Source of the DNA: Gracilaria caudata
Lineage: Eukaryota; Rhodophyta; Florideophyceae; Gracilariales; Gracilariaceae
Assembly: GCA_030374735.1 (NCBI GenBank)
Contig: JASCIV010000638.1
Coordinates: 1-15,058 of the forward strand
Direction: 5' to 3'
DNA length: 15,058 nucleotides
Shown here: in pieces, positions 7,973-15,058 of the stretch
Layout of the letters: every line of letters starts with the position of its first letter
Position numbering within the stretch: the stretch's first letter is position 1
The notes under the pieces: model-generated
Seen by the model: only the letters and a program-made list of their open reading frames with translations
What the model was told of the DNA's origin: nothing
Databases searched by the model: none
Translations under genes and position numbers: made by a program

Positions 7973-8449
7973 TCTATGGCAATGATCCTAGTTTCAAAGA
8001 CAAATATTCGTTTAACTTGGGCAGTGATGAGAATAATATTTCTGCAGGGAGGGCGGCGCTGAGGCGCAGAGGGCTGCTAGATTGAGTGGGCGACTATGCC
8101 GCCGCTGTGGAAGCGGGAGCTGACTACCACGTTGAGTAATCGGCGGCTGTCGAGCAGCTGCTGCTAGAGTTGTGCAAGTTTCGATATGCACAGCATTTGT
8201 ATAAGATATACATGTTCTTTCTCGCTGGAGTTCATGACATCATGATCCGTTGAGAACAAGACGGCGTGCGAGTAAAGGACGGAAACCATCTCACTTCCGT
8301 TTTGGAATGATCATTTGTTCGATCTCGCGTCGCGTGCTCTGAATTCATAGCATCTGTTACTTCAGTACACATCTGTTTCTTCATACGTTCACAAGGATAC
8401 ATGATTAGTCAACAAAACATTTTTTTGTCGCCATAGCCAACCATGAAAA
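7973..8449. other. Spacer without recognisable genes
   Basis: No frame of useful length and no motif was found. A GC-rich patch at 8048-8165 with repeated GCTGCTG and GCGGC elements may be a further piece of the decayed sequence to the left. The TCATGA repeats near 8232-8245 are short. Confidence 0.4.
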
Positions 8450-9004
8450 TCATAATATCCTACATAAAAGCATGCGAATCAATCGGATTTTTATGAAAAG
8501 AGAACGAATAAATTCTATCATCCGCTTCGGTTTCTGAAGGGAAGGCTGGCAGTTAGTGCATCTCTGGTTTTTGGACAGTGTTGAACCTGATCTGCAAGAG
8601 GAATAAATAATCATCCCAGGGTGAACAGAACCTACCCACGTCCATCCACACACACAAACAAAGACAACCGCGACCACAGACACCACTACGGCAACAACTT
8701 TTCTTTCGGCTTTGACTACCACGGAGCTAAAATTTCTCTGCGTAAGAGAGACCATCGCCTCAAATGGATCGCAATAACCGACAACCTCCACGGGAACACC
8801 CTGCAGGCCGGAAAAGGGGAAGAAACCAAAGCCCTGGCACTCCAGATCCCCCCTTGCTGCACCCTCCAGCGAATCAAGAACATCAGAGGAACCAAACCAA
8901 TCAATTGCATCAGCAGTCCACTGAATCCGTGCCGCAGCTCCACGCCGCGTTCGCCATGACGCGCGAGCTGTTTTCGCTACCGCTGCCGCACAAACTGAGC
9001 GCGC
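8450..9004 (-). CDS. Weak antisense open frame with a membrane segment
   Basis: On the minus strand a frame is open from 9004 down to a TGA at 8452-8450 (185 codons), bounded upstream by a stop at 9007-9005. The first ATG is at 8755. From about 8925 to 8620 the codons are strongly G-first, a coding-like pattern, and read as acidic-then-hydrophobic protein (DAIDWFGSSDVLDSLEG, QGFGFFPFSGL, then a valine-rich span VVAVVVSVVAVVFVCVC). The valine-rich part comes from an AC-rich simple sequence and could be an artefact. It overlaps the 5' end of the dioxygenase on the other strand; both cannot be functional across the overlap. Confidence 0.2.
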   Translation of the reverse strand, partial: ARSVCAAAVAKTARASWRTRRGAAARIQWTADAIDWFGSSDVLDSLEGAARGDLECQGFGFFPFSGLQGVPVEVVGYCDPFEAMVSLTQRNFSSVVVKAERKVVAVVVSVVAVVFVCVCGWTWVGSVHPGMIIYSSCRSGSTLSKNQRCTNCQPSLQKPKRMIEFIRSLFIKIRLIRMLLCRIL

Positions 9005-9786
9005 TCAAGCAATATGACGCCTCACTCACCGGCGGATATATATCGCGCGGCATGGAGAGCTACAATCATCAACGAGACGACGATCTCAAGGAGGCGTACA
9101 ACATCACGGACCCCGAGCGCATTAGCGTGAGCTACGACGGCTAACCGCCCGCCTTCGAACGCGTATGCACCCAGTTCTTCCATACAATGAGCGACGCCGC
9201 CGCTCGTCTCGCCGTCGCGTGCGCGCTCGCCCTCAAACTGCCGCTCAACCACTTTGCCAAGAGCGTGCGAAAACTGGACCTCGCCACGATGCGCATGATG
9301 CACTACCCTGCATGCCACTTCGTTGCCGGACAAAGCAACGGTGATGACGAAACGTCATCCATCCGCTTCGGCGAGCATCGCGACCTGGGCTTCTTCACGT
9401 TTCTGTTCTGCGACAGCGGCGGTCTACAAGTGAAACGTGAACGTGATGAGCTCGCGCAGCACGAGGGCAATGAATGGATGGACGTGCCGGTGCCTGCACA
9501 GGGGTGCGCGGTGGTGATGATCGGACGGCTTGCAGCGCGCGTGACGAACGACGCGTGGATAGCGCCCTTGCATCGCGTCGTGGTGAGGGACGGTGATGCG
9601 GCGAGCAAGAGTCGGTACGCGCTGGCGTATTTTCATGAGCCGGATAAGGGGAGCGTGATTGAGACGCACCCGAGCTTCGTGGCGGAGGGGGAAGCGCCTG
9701 GATATGAGCCCATTCGGGCCGGCTGTAGTACGTATGCGCTTGTGGAGGAGAGCTTGGTGCGAAAGGATACGAATTTGGGGCGCTGA
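8764..9786 (+). pseudogene. 2-oxoglutarate/Fe(II)-dependent dioxygenase (IPNS-like) with in-frame TAA
   Basis: One frame runs from ATG 8764 to TGA 9784-9786 with a single TAA at 9142-9144. Similarity to the non-haem dioxygenase family becomes clear at about 8935 (HAAFAMTRELFSLPLP, then GGYISRG-x-ESYN and DLKEAYNI). Past the stop it continues as PPAFERV and on to the catalytic half. Metal ligands are visible: His (9376-9378) and Asp (9382-9384) in EHRDLGFFTFLF, and His (9571-9573) in LHRVV. The 2-oxoglutarate-binding Arg is at 9613-9615 in SRYALAYF, where the usual R-x-S is R-x-A. The C-terminus is complete. The first 55 codons after 8764 are Pro/Gln/Asn-rich and do not look like the family N-terminus, so the gene may also be 5'-truncated or lack an upstream exon. 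An in-frame 48-base intron (9127-9174; GTGAGC, CTAAC, CCAG) could remove the stop but also a conserved segment. The substrate is unknown. Confidence 0.8.
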
Positions 9787-9881
9787 TAACGATGCGGGCG
9801 GCGTGGGGGGACAACGAGGGTGCTGCGTTCTACGTCAGAGGTGTAGATGTACTGCAGCTTTCTGCATGGAGAGGTTCGGCG

Positions 9882-9921
9882 GCGGGCCTCGGCGGGTACA
9901 GTTACCCGCGGGCCTCGGCGG
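9882..9921. repeat. 14-bp direct repeats flanking a hairpin
   Basis: GCGGGCCTCGGCGG occurs at 9882-9895 and 9908-9921; between and overlapping them CGGGTA (9893-9898) pairs with TACCCG (9903-9908). It lies 100 bases past the dioxygenase stop and may be 3' flank structure. Confidence 0.7.
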
Positions 9922-10510
9922 TTGGTGGGAGATGCACTTCGGACGGCGGATTGGGCGCCTCTAGATTTGCAGAGGTTGCATTTTGCGACTGCGGAAGTCA
10001 TGATGCAATCTGTCAGCTCCTTTGCTGACAGTACGTAAACCAATGAATTCAAACGAAGTTGGAATGTTCGGGCCACTGCATGCGCGCCAAGTACGCTTAG
10101 TAGAATTTGGTAGTTTTGGTTAATTTAATTGCAAATCAACTAGCTTTTGCACAACTAAATTTTGTGCGTGTTTGAATTGGCGGGGTCATGACGCGAAGCA
10201 AGCCAACGTCGAGATCATTTTTGTGTGAATACGGGTGGTGCTTTCATTCATACACTATGGAAATCGTGCACAGGGTCGACAGCCACTGATCAAGCTGTGT
10301 TCAAGAAAACAAACATGAACAAATAGGCAATGATAGAAATTGATTCTGTCCTCAGCCTGAGGAACTGAAGCTACCCTTCGTACATGTAGCTTACAGGTGT
10401 ACGGAGAAGTGCGGCGCCTTCCACCACTCCAGTTTTGCCTACACATTTGCTGTCAAAGCGCAGCACACAACCAGTTTTCTCTGCGACAAGCTTCGTCGTT
10501 TTGAGGGTAT

Positions 10511-10548
10511 ATGAAACTTACAGACAAAAAAAATTCTGTAAGCTTCAT
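10511..10548. repeat. 14-bp-arm hairpin with A-rich loop
   Basis: ATGAAACTTACAGA (10511-10524) pairs with 10535-10548 with one mismatch (A10516 opposite C10543) across a loop containing eight A. It is in a gene-poor stretch (9787-10917). Two more short hairpins lie at 10649-10666 (ACGGGG/CCCCGT) and 10669-10680 (AGCCGCGCGGCT). Confidence 0.75.
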
Positions 10549-10917
10549 GTGTGTTTTGGATGCACGGATTGAGAAAAGAAGCAAATGCGCCACACTGTAA
10601 GGAAGCTGTACGATCGCGCACACATCCCATTTATTTGGGGCTGCTGCCACGGGGTCACTGCCCCGTCGAGCCGCGCGGCTGAGGCTCAACGAGCGACACA
10701 CGGCGGGGGGACATCGTGATGGGAATGGGCGAGCGCAAGTGTGGAACAACAGTAGCTGTGCAGCGGCGTGAAACAAATATGCATATCGCTCGTGCATGCC
10801 CAGCGAGAACACTGGAGAAGTAATACGTTTTCTCAGCGAGTTACACGGGGGACACACTGACTGGACGTTACATCTCTCTATGGAGCACAGCTTGGCTGTG
10901 TGTACTGAAGCTCGCGT

Positions 10918-11121
10918 ATGTCACAGTGTACCCGTCTCCACCAGCGTGTCCGCATACTATCCGTGGAGATTACCGATATCATCGCCGCTGTAAAATCATC
11001 CCGCCGAACCTACGCTTGCGTCCTAGCTTTTGTTGTGAGCATCGTTCACCATGTCGACCTATTCGTGGTGCCGAAACCCCCATATGTGCGCCAGAGCAAA
11101 TTGGATTTGGTTGGCTTCTGA
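10918..11121 (+). CDS. Small hypothetical frame with one hydrophobic segment
   Basis: This is a 67-codon ATG-started frame, preceded in frame by a stop 12 bases upstream. It reads as an amphipathic N-terminal half (VRILSVEITDIIAAVKSS) followed by a hydrophobic span (YACVLAFVVSIVHH). No family is recognised and an overlapping frame (10926-11129) is equally open. It could be a gene fragment or chance. Confidence 0.2.
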   Translation: MSQCTRLHQRVRILSVEITDIIAAVKSSRRTYACVLAFVVSIVHHVDLFVVPKPPYVRQSKLDLVGF

Positions 11122-11131
11122 CAAAATAATT

Positions 11132-11411
11132 GCAATATATTGCTCATAAAAATGCAATACATATTGCTTTTTTTGTTTTATCTGAAATAAATATTGCAAT
11201 ACACAAGACAGTTGGCAATATCATTGCAATAGCCTAAGAAAAATGCAATAGGTCTGCAACATTATACTGCACACAAACGGGAACAAAAGTTTTTGTTTAT
11301 TACCGTCAAAAACGCTTTGAATCATAAAGAGAGGCAGCAAAAGCTGGTGGAATTGCCATAGGCTGTGTGAAATGGCAAACTTACGAATATTAAACTTTTG
11401 CAATATATTGC
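11132..11411. repeat. Array of GCAATA/TATTGC motifs bounded by 12-bp palindromes
   Basis: GCAATATATTGC occurs at 11132-11143 and 11400-11411, within an identical 16-base context (TTGCAATATATTGCTC). Between them GCAATA or TATTGC occurs at 11154-11159, 11162-11167, 11192-11201 (overlapping pair), 11215-11220, 11226-11231 and 11245-11250, with decayed forms near 11256 and 11352. The stretch is AT-rich and gene-free. A protein-binding array, an AT-rich satellite or a small transposon with palindromic ends are all possible. Confidence 0.75.
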
Positions 11412-11824
11412 TCTGAACCCTGCAGAAGCATGACAGTGAGCAGGAACAACTCGAGAAAGGCGTAGGTCCGACATATCTTCTCGTGAGGTCGGGTTGTGTT
11501 GTGAGTATCGATATTGGGGAGAGGGGGAGGTCTCGCAGAGAGTTTGCATATCATCATGCATGAACATGTGAAACGGCAGTCGACTGGACATAGAGTCAGT
11601 TCACCACCAGTCCCGTTTCATGCATCTGCCCAATCAGAGGGGGGCAGCAGTGACAAAAGTGCCGCTTCAGAGACGATTGGTCGCCCATGAAGGGGGAAGG
11701 TGTGGAAATCGGGATCAGTGATCTCCGAGAACAAGATTGTGATAAATTCTAACTGAGATGAGCTCGATTTTGAGTTGAAATAGATTTACGTGTTCAGAGA
11801 GCACAGCGCTTGGACGTGTGCCTT

Positions 11825-12193
11825 ATGGACACGTTGAGCAGCGGGCGGCAGCGAATGTCGTTGGTGGCGTTCGGGTCTTGCCGCGAGGGCGAAGGCCGTG
11901 TGCGTCGGCTTTCAGAAGTACAAGAGTACATATCAACGCAGCAACTGGGGCATTCGATCATCCCCACGCCGAAGCGCGACCATGACAAAATTAGTCGCTG
12001 TGCAAAGCTCGGTTCACTGGAAGAAAATGCATGCGAAGTAAAAAGACTGCAAGCTGGGCATGATAGCTGCATGGCTCACCTAGTCGCGACGCAGTCGACG
12101 CTTCATCTGCATCAGGTAAAGGCACTAAATGGCTTTTGTGATGGCCGTTCTGTGCTTCTTCGTATCAAAACCTATGGGAAACGTTGGTTTTGA
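11825..12193 (+). CDS. Hypothetical protein, weak support
   Basis: This is a 122-codon ATG-started frame. Composition is balanced and mildly basic, with three cysteines spaced in the middle (SRCAKLG, NACEVK, DSCMAH) and a basic C-terminus (RIKTYGKRWF). No signal peptide, membrane segment or known motif is seen. An antisense frame starting at 12072 is also open, so coding status and strand are uncertain. 11412-11824 holds no recognisable gene; a CCAATCA element lies near 11628. Confidence 0.3.
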   Translation: MDTLSSGRQRMSLVAFGSCREGEGRVRRLSEVQEYISTQQLGHSIIPTPKRDHDKISRCAKLGSLEENACEVKRLQAGHDSCMAHLVATQSTLHLHQVKALNGFCDGRSVLLRIKTYGKRWF

Positions 12194-12400
12194 GCGCCGG
12201 AAGTAAGGCTGCGGCGAATATATCTTATCCCAGAACAGATAGGTTAACCGTAGTCGTACATGGGAGACATGTCGTTGCATAATAAGAATAGAAACTCTCA
12301 CGAGATTATCCTATGCGCTGTGCAAGAGATACTGAACAAAGTCTGAACACTTGACACGGTTTCTGTAGCTGCTTCAAGACAAAAGTTATTTAATAGTCAT
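12194..12400. other. Spacer, nothing recognised
   Basis: Short gene-free stretch with no repeats or clear promoter signals. Confidence 0.4.
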
Positions 12401-12814
12401 ATGGCTGTTCTATACAAGTTATTCAATGTACATCTTGGAAGTGCGTCGGCGTCTCCACCAGGTGCGTCTCCACCATCTACGTCTCAACCACCACTTTCGT
12501 CTCCAGCTTCTCTTCTACTTTTTGTGAGAAGAGGACGAACTCACGCTCGGAGACGGGGAAGGGGAAGCCGAGGCAGCGGGCACTGCCTCTGTCCGAGTTG
12601 CACTTTGCGATGTCGTTGCACCAGACTTGCTGCGGCAGATATCGATGGTGCCATAGATACGGAAGGGCTTGGTGATGCACTGAGTGACGCACTGGGCGAC
12701 GCACTGGGTGTCGCACTGGATGACGGTGATGGTCTTGGCGGAGAAATGTGGTCCGGAGTGAGCTTTTGCTCAAGACCTTGTGCAGATATCTGGTCACTCG
12801 ACGAGCAAGATTAG
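12401..12814 (+). CDS. Low-complexity hypothetical frame (Ser/Pro-rich, then GDAL repeats)
   Basis: This is a 137-codon ATG-started frame. It has a Ser/Pro-rich N-terminal part (ASPPGASPPSTSQPPLSS), an Arg-rich middle, a cysteine cluster (HCLCPSCTLRCRC) and an acidic repeat (GDALSDALGDALGVALDDG). The same DNA is open on the minus strand from ATG 12842, reading His/Arg/Pro repeats. Repetitive DNA keeps frames open on both strands, so neither is secure. Confidence 0.25.
   Translation: MAVLYKLFNVHLGSASASPPGASPPSTSQPPLSSPASLLLFVRRGRTHARRRGRGSRGSGHCLCPSCTLRCRCTRLAAADIDGAIDTEGLGDALSDALGDALGVALDDGDGLGGEMWSGVSFCSRPCADIWSLDEQD
12674..12733 (+). repeat. Five degenerate 12-bp tandem units
   Basis: Units resembling GACGCACTGGGT start at 12674, 12686, 12698, 12710 and 12722; the middle two differ by one base and the last is the most decayed. 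The period of four codons gives the (G/S)DAL repeat in the plus frame. Confidence 0.85.
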
Positions 12815-13101
12815 TCGCAAGCCACACGAGAATCTTGTGCATCACGTTCCTCGATACCTGAACTCGGTCTGGGATACTACTCGAGCATAACCTCCCCTCT
12901 GCGATGACTGCTTGGTGCTTGTCTCAAGAGAACAAGCCATGGGAAGCGTCTGAAATATATACCCTCTCCCTTTCGTGTCCATAGAACGGTACCAGTTATC
13001 GATACGGCACTGAACTTGAGTTTGTGTGCGGAAGCAACTTAGGATCTCGAGTCATGCCCAGGCTGGCGTCGTTCCCCAGTATTCTCCAAGTTTTCTGAGT
13101 T
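12815..13101. other. Upstream region of the 13227 gene
   Basis: No gene is seen. An AATATATAC element near 12953-12961 is a second TATA candidate for the gene that follows. Confidence 0.35.
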
Positions 13102-13109
13102 CATAAATA
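13102..13109 (+). promoter_or_regulatory. TATA-like element of the 13227 gene
   Basis: CATAAATA lies 118 bases before the ATG at 13227. A TATTTCAG acceptor-like element (13209-13216) lies just before the ATG, so a 5'-leader intron is possible. Confidence 0.35.
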
Positions 13110-13226
13110 CCGCTCCTGCAACTTTGCCCTTCCAAGTTAACTTCGCATCACTTGCGGAGTCACACGTCGTCTATCACAGTCCCACTTTCTCTATTTCATT
13201 CGACATTTATTTCAGGGCAGTCCACG

Positions 13227-13955
13227 ATGACCACGGAGGCGTCCTTCGCCATAGCTAAGGCCATCAGAAACCATGTTCGTACCAAATATCCCAATCTGAA
13301 TGAACTCACTGTTCACAGTGTTTGTGCTCGCCATAGCAACCAAGTATCAGCTCCCTCAGTCATCTCAATCATTCCAGTAGCCTTTTCCTTGGCCGGTTTA
13401 TTGACAGAGGTTCAGCTGTTCTTGGACGAGATCCCGATTCCACCAAGCAAATTCAACTTTGATGAGCATGACCGCCTACTCACCTGGAATAAAGCTTATG
13501 GAGGCGGACGTCTGTTTCTCTCGCATGATGGAACTATTGCTCACGGTTCTGTTGGAAGAATGCGGAATGCCGCGACGTTTGAAGCTGGAGCCACAGCGAG
13601 GTTCACCTGCGACGTGGCGGAAAATGTTGGTGCCACCTTCGAGAGCATGGGTGATACTAATATCAAGATTGATTGGGACCCTGACTGTGAACAATGGAAG
13701 AATGCCAACTGAACTGGAGATGATGAAGCCAGCCGTTTGTCTCTGTCGTACACCATTACAAGTGGCGGTTCCATGCACCACGATCAGATTAAGTTTAACT
13801 TTGACGATAACAATACCGGCACAGGACAAGCAAATGTGATAGACAACTCGAATTTCATCGGAGCACAACGGCAGTGTGTGTTTCTTGGTGCTCCTGTTGG
13901 TAATCTCCCTGTTTTGGACCGCAACAGCCTTTATCTTAGTGCTGGCTTCAAATAA
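13227..13955 (+). pseudogene. Unknown-family protein gene with one in-frame TGA
   Basis: The start is the ATG at 13227; the frame reaches further back only to a TTG at 13152. It encodes 161 residues, meets TGA at 13710-13712, and continues in the same frame for 80 clearly protein-like residues to TAA at 13953-13955. The N-terminal part is helical (FAIAKAIRNHVRTKYP), and the rest is Asn/Asp/Gly-rich and likely beta-stranded. KFNFD occurs before and after the stop (FNFDEHDRLLTWNKAYGGG; KFNFDDNNTGTGQ), suggesting two related modules. No signal peptide or membrane span is seen. Intron choices that would remove the TGA (for example 13687-13732) shift the frame. A recent nonsense mutation, stop readthrough or a sequence error are the options. 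No SECIS-like element is evident, so selenocysteine is unlikely. Confidence 0.75.
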
Positions 13956-13960
13956 GCTCA

Positions 13961-13966
13961 AATAAA
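13961..13966 (+). terminator. Polyadenylation signal AATAAA
   Basis: A canonical AATAAA begins 6 bases past the final TAA of the 13227 gene. Its position argues that the true transcript end is here, not at the internal TGA. Confidence 0.5.
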
Positions 13967-14184
13967 TCTACTTCCATTCTAACCTTGAAGAACCATTTTC
14001 AACTACAATTTTCTTACTGCAAGGTAGGGCTGGTTGGTGTTCATTCCGCTACAGCAAGCATCTGCATGCTAGGACACGTGCTTTAGAACCCATTCTCCGC
14101 CACTGCTGCACTTCAAACGCAGATCTGTCCAAAAAGCGGGATAAATTGAGGCTGATAATCGTCCCAGCATTGCTTTTGGCATAG

Positions 14185-14574
14185 AAAACGGGATCGAAGT
14201 CTGATCGCTCTGCCTACGAAAAATATGTGGCCGCAGTAAACATTGCTGTTGAAAGTTTTCTTTGTCATGCGGTACACAAGCCTTTCCCTCGGAAAGTCTA
14301 TGATGTAGGGTATGATGTAACCCTGGCATTTGCGTCGTTCTCTAGGATGTATTCACCCACTTCATTTTTTTATGTTTGTGACAAAATGGCGTCCACAGGA
14401 AGGTCATGTTCTACAAAGGCTGAAAGATGCAGCCAATCATTGAAACGAATCAAGTTTTCTTTACTCGAGGGAGCTTTACGGTGTTTTTCTTCGAGAAGCT
14501 TGCTTCTCAAAGCGCCGATATATATATATATAAAAGCGGTAAATTTAAGGCTTTACCAAACTGCAGACCCTTGA
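14185..14574 (+). pseudogene. Open frame remnant without ATG start
   Basis: The frame is open from just after TAG 14182-14184 to TGA 14572-14574 (129 codons). Its first half reads like real protein (SAYEKYVAAVNIAVESF, then RKVYDVGYDVTLAFASFSRM); the second half is basic and loses quality near a TA-repeat at 14518-14532. The first ATG is deep inside, so an internal exon or a fragment is implied. An antisense frame (ATG 14329 to 14069) competes. The family is not recognised. A perfect 7-bp hairpin (GAGAAGC/GCTTCTC) lies at 14493-14508. Confidence 0.25.
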
Positions 14575-14603
14575 CGCCAGAAAAGACCGGTTTGCTAAAC
14601 TAA

Positions 14604-14858
14604 ATTAGTTCAAGATGGACGAGCCTCCATGCCAGTAGGAGCTTTGCAACAGCGAAAAAAATCTTTTGGAACGGGTGTCCCTGGAGAACTGGAACACCTG
14701 CACAAAAACGCCACCACCATCATGTCGATGACTATTATCCACCCAAGCTGGCATACCAGCTAGTTGGAAGTGACAAACAAATTGTCTGCTCTGTCTTGGT
14801 GTGCTGCAATCCTCCCCTTCACATGCTTTCTCGTGCCTATGTCCATCAAAGAAGCTGA
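14604..14858 (+). pseudogene. Open frame containing the first copy of the duplicated unit
   Basis: The frame follows TAA 14601-14603 and ends at TGA 14856-14858 (84 codons, no upstream ATG). It reads SFATAKKIFWNGCPW, then a His run, then LVGSDKQIVCSVLVCCN. The second copy, in another plus frame, gives a matching peptide ending at TGA 15052-15054. At 14721-14774 versus 14917-14970 four codons differ only silently (GTC/GTT, CCA/CCT, CTA/CTG, AGT/AGC), which mildly supports this frame as coding. Family unknown. Confidence 0.25.
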
Positions 14859-15058
14859 ACTCACGATTACAAGACATACCGAGACAATACTCACAGGATT
14901 TCAGAAGAGTCAACATCGTGTTGATGGCTCATGTCCTCCCAAGCCGGCATGCCAGCTGTTTGGAAGCGACAAACAAATTGTCTGCTCTGTCTTGGTGTGC
15001 TGCAATCCTCCCCTTCACATGCTTTCTCGTGCCTATGTCCATCAAAGAAGCTGAACTC
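14715..15058 (+). repeat. 196-bp tandem duplication, second copy cut by window end
   Basis: Bases 14772-14862 and 14968-15058 are identical over 91 positions, and similarity extends leftward to about 14715 and 14911 with scattered substitutions, mostly transitions. The offset is 196 bases, not a multiple of three. The second copy runs off the window, so there may be more units. Confidence 0.9.

Noticed and set aside
9127..9174. Ordinary constitutive intron removing the TAA
   Set aside because: It would delete PPAFERVCTQ, which fits the dioxygenase family at this point, so a plain intron is less likely than a nonsense change; kept as an exitron hypothesis.
9395..9814. Long minus-strand frames antisense to the dioxygenase
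   Set aside because: They are shadows of the GC-rich catalytic half on the plus strand.
13710..13712. TGA as a selenocysteine codon
   Set aside because: No SECIS-like stem with the required core was found in the visible 3' region.

Overview
The window looks like nuclear DNA of an intron-poor eukaryote. Long single-exon genes have ATG starts in an AAAATGG context, TATA-like boxes lie 50-120 bases upstream of several starts, there are no Shine-Dalgarno-spaced operons, and a few short GT-AG introns with plausible branch points can be proposed. Intron poverty, mixed base composition and repeat-rich spacers would suit a florideophyte red alga (Chondrus type). That placement is inference only; no marker gene here settles the taxon.

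Layout. Bases 1-305 hold a possible last exon of a plus-strand gene that enters from the left. At 1001-2485 (minus) and 4600-6060 (plus) lie the two best genes: divergently oriented paralogs of about 490 residues, each with two N-terminal membrane segments, a large N-glycosylated ectodomain with four conserved cysteines, a third membrane segment and a basic cytoplasmic tail. The 2.1 kb between them is unusually palindromic. It has a 26-bp-arm hairpin, two short GC-rich hairpins and a 33-bp-arm near-perfect palindrome with two TGACGTCA sites and a central CACGTG, followed by a possible 148-bp solo LTR. Downstream of the second paralog an ACGT-rich stretch leads to a cysteine-rich, secreted-type gene (about 6633-7122) that probably has one intron; its signal peptide lies out of frame with the nearest ATG.

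From 7.1 kb rightward most coding signal is broken. There is a scrambled remnant (about 7388-7972), a 2-oxoglutarate/Fe(II) dioxygenase with an in-frame TAA (8764-9786), a weak antisense reading frame over its 5' end, a few unplaced small frames (10918-11121, 11825-12193, 12401-12814), a gene of unknown family with one in-frame TGA (13227-13955), and a 196-bp tandem duplication at the right edge. A 280-bp array of GCAATA/TATTGC motifs bounded by identical 12-bp palindromes lies at 11132-11411.

How the genes work together: only the divergent membrane-protein pair looks like a functional unit, and its shared palindromic spacer is the most interesting candidate for an undescribed regulatory or small-RNA-producing element. 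The rest reads as an accessory, decaying chromosomal region. All names are based on reading motifs by eye; no database comparison was possible.
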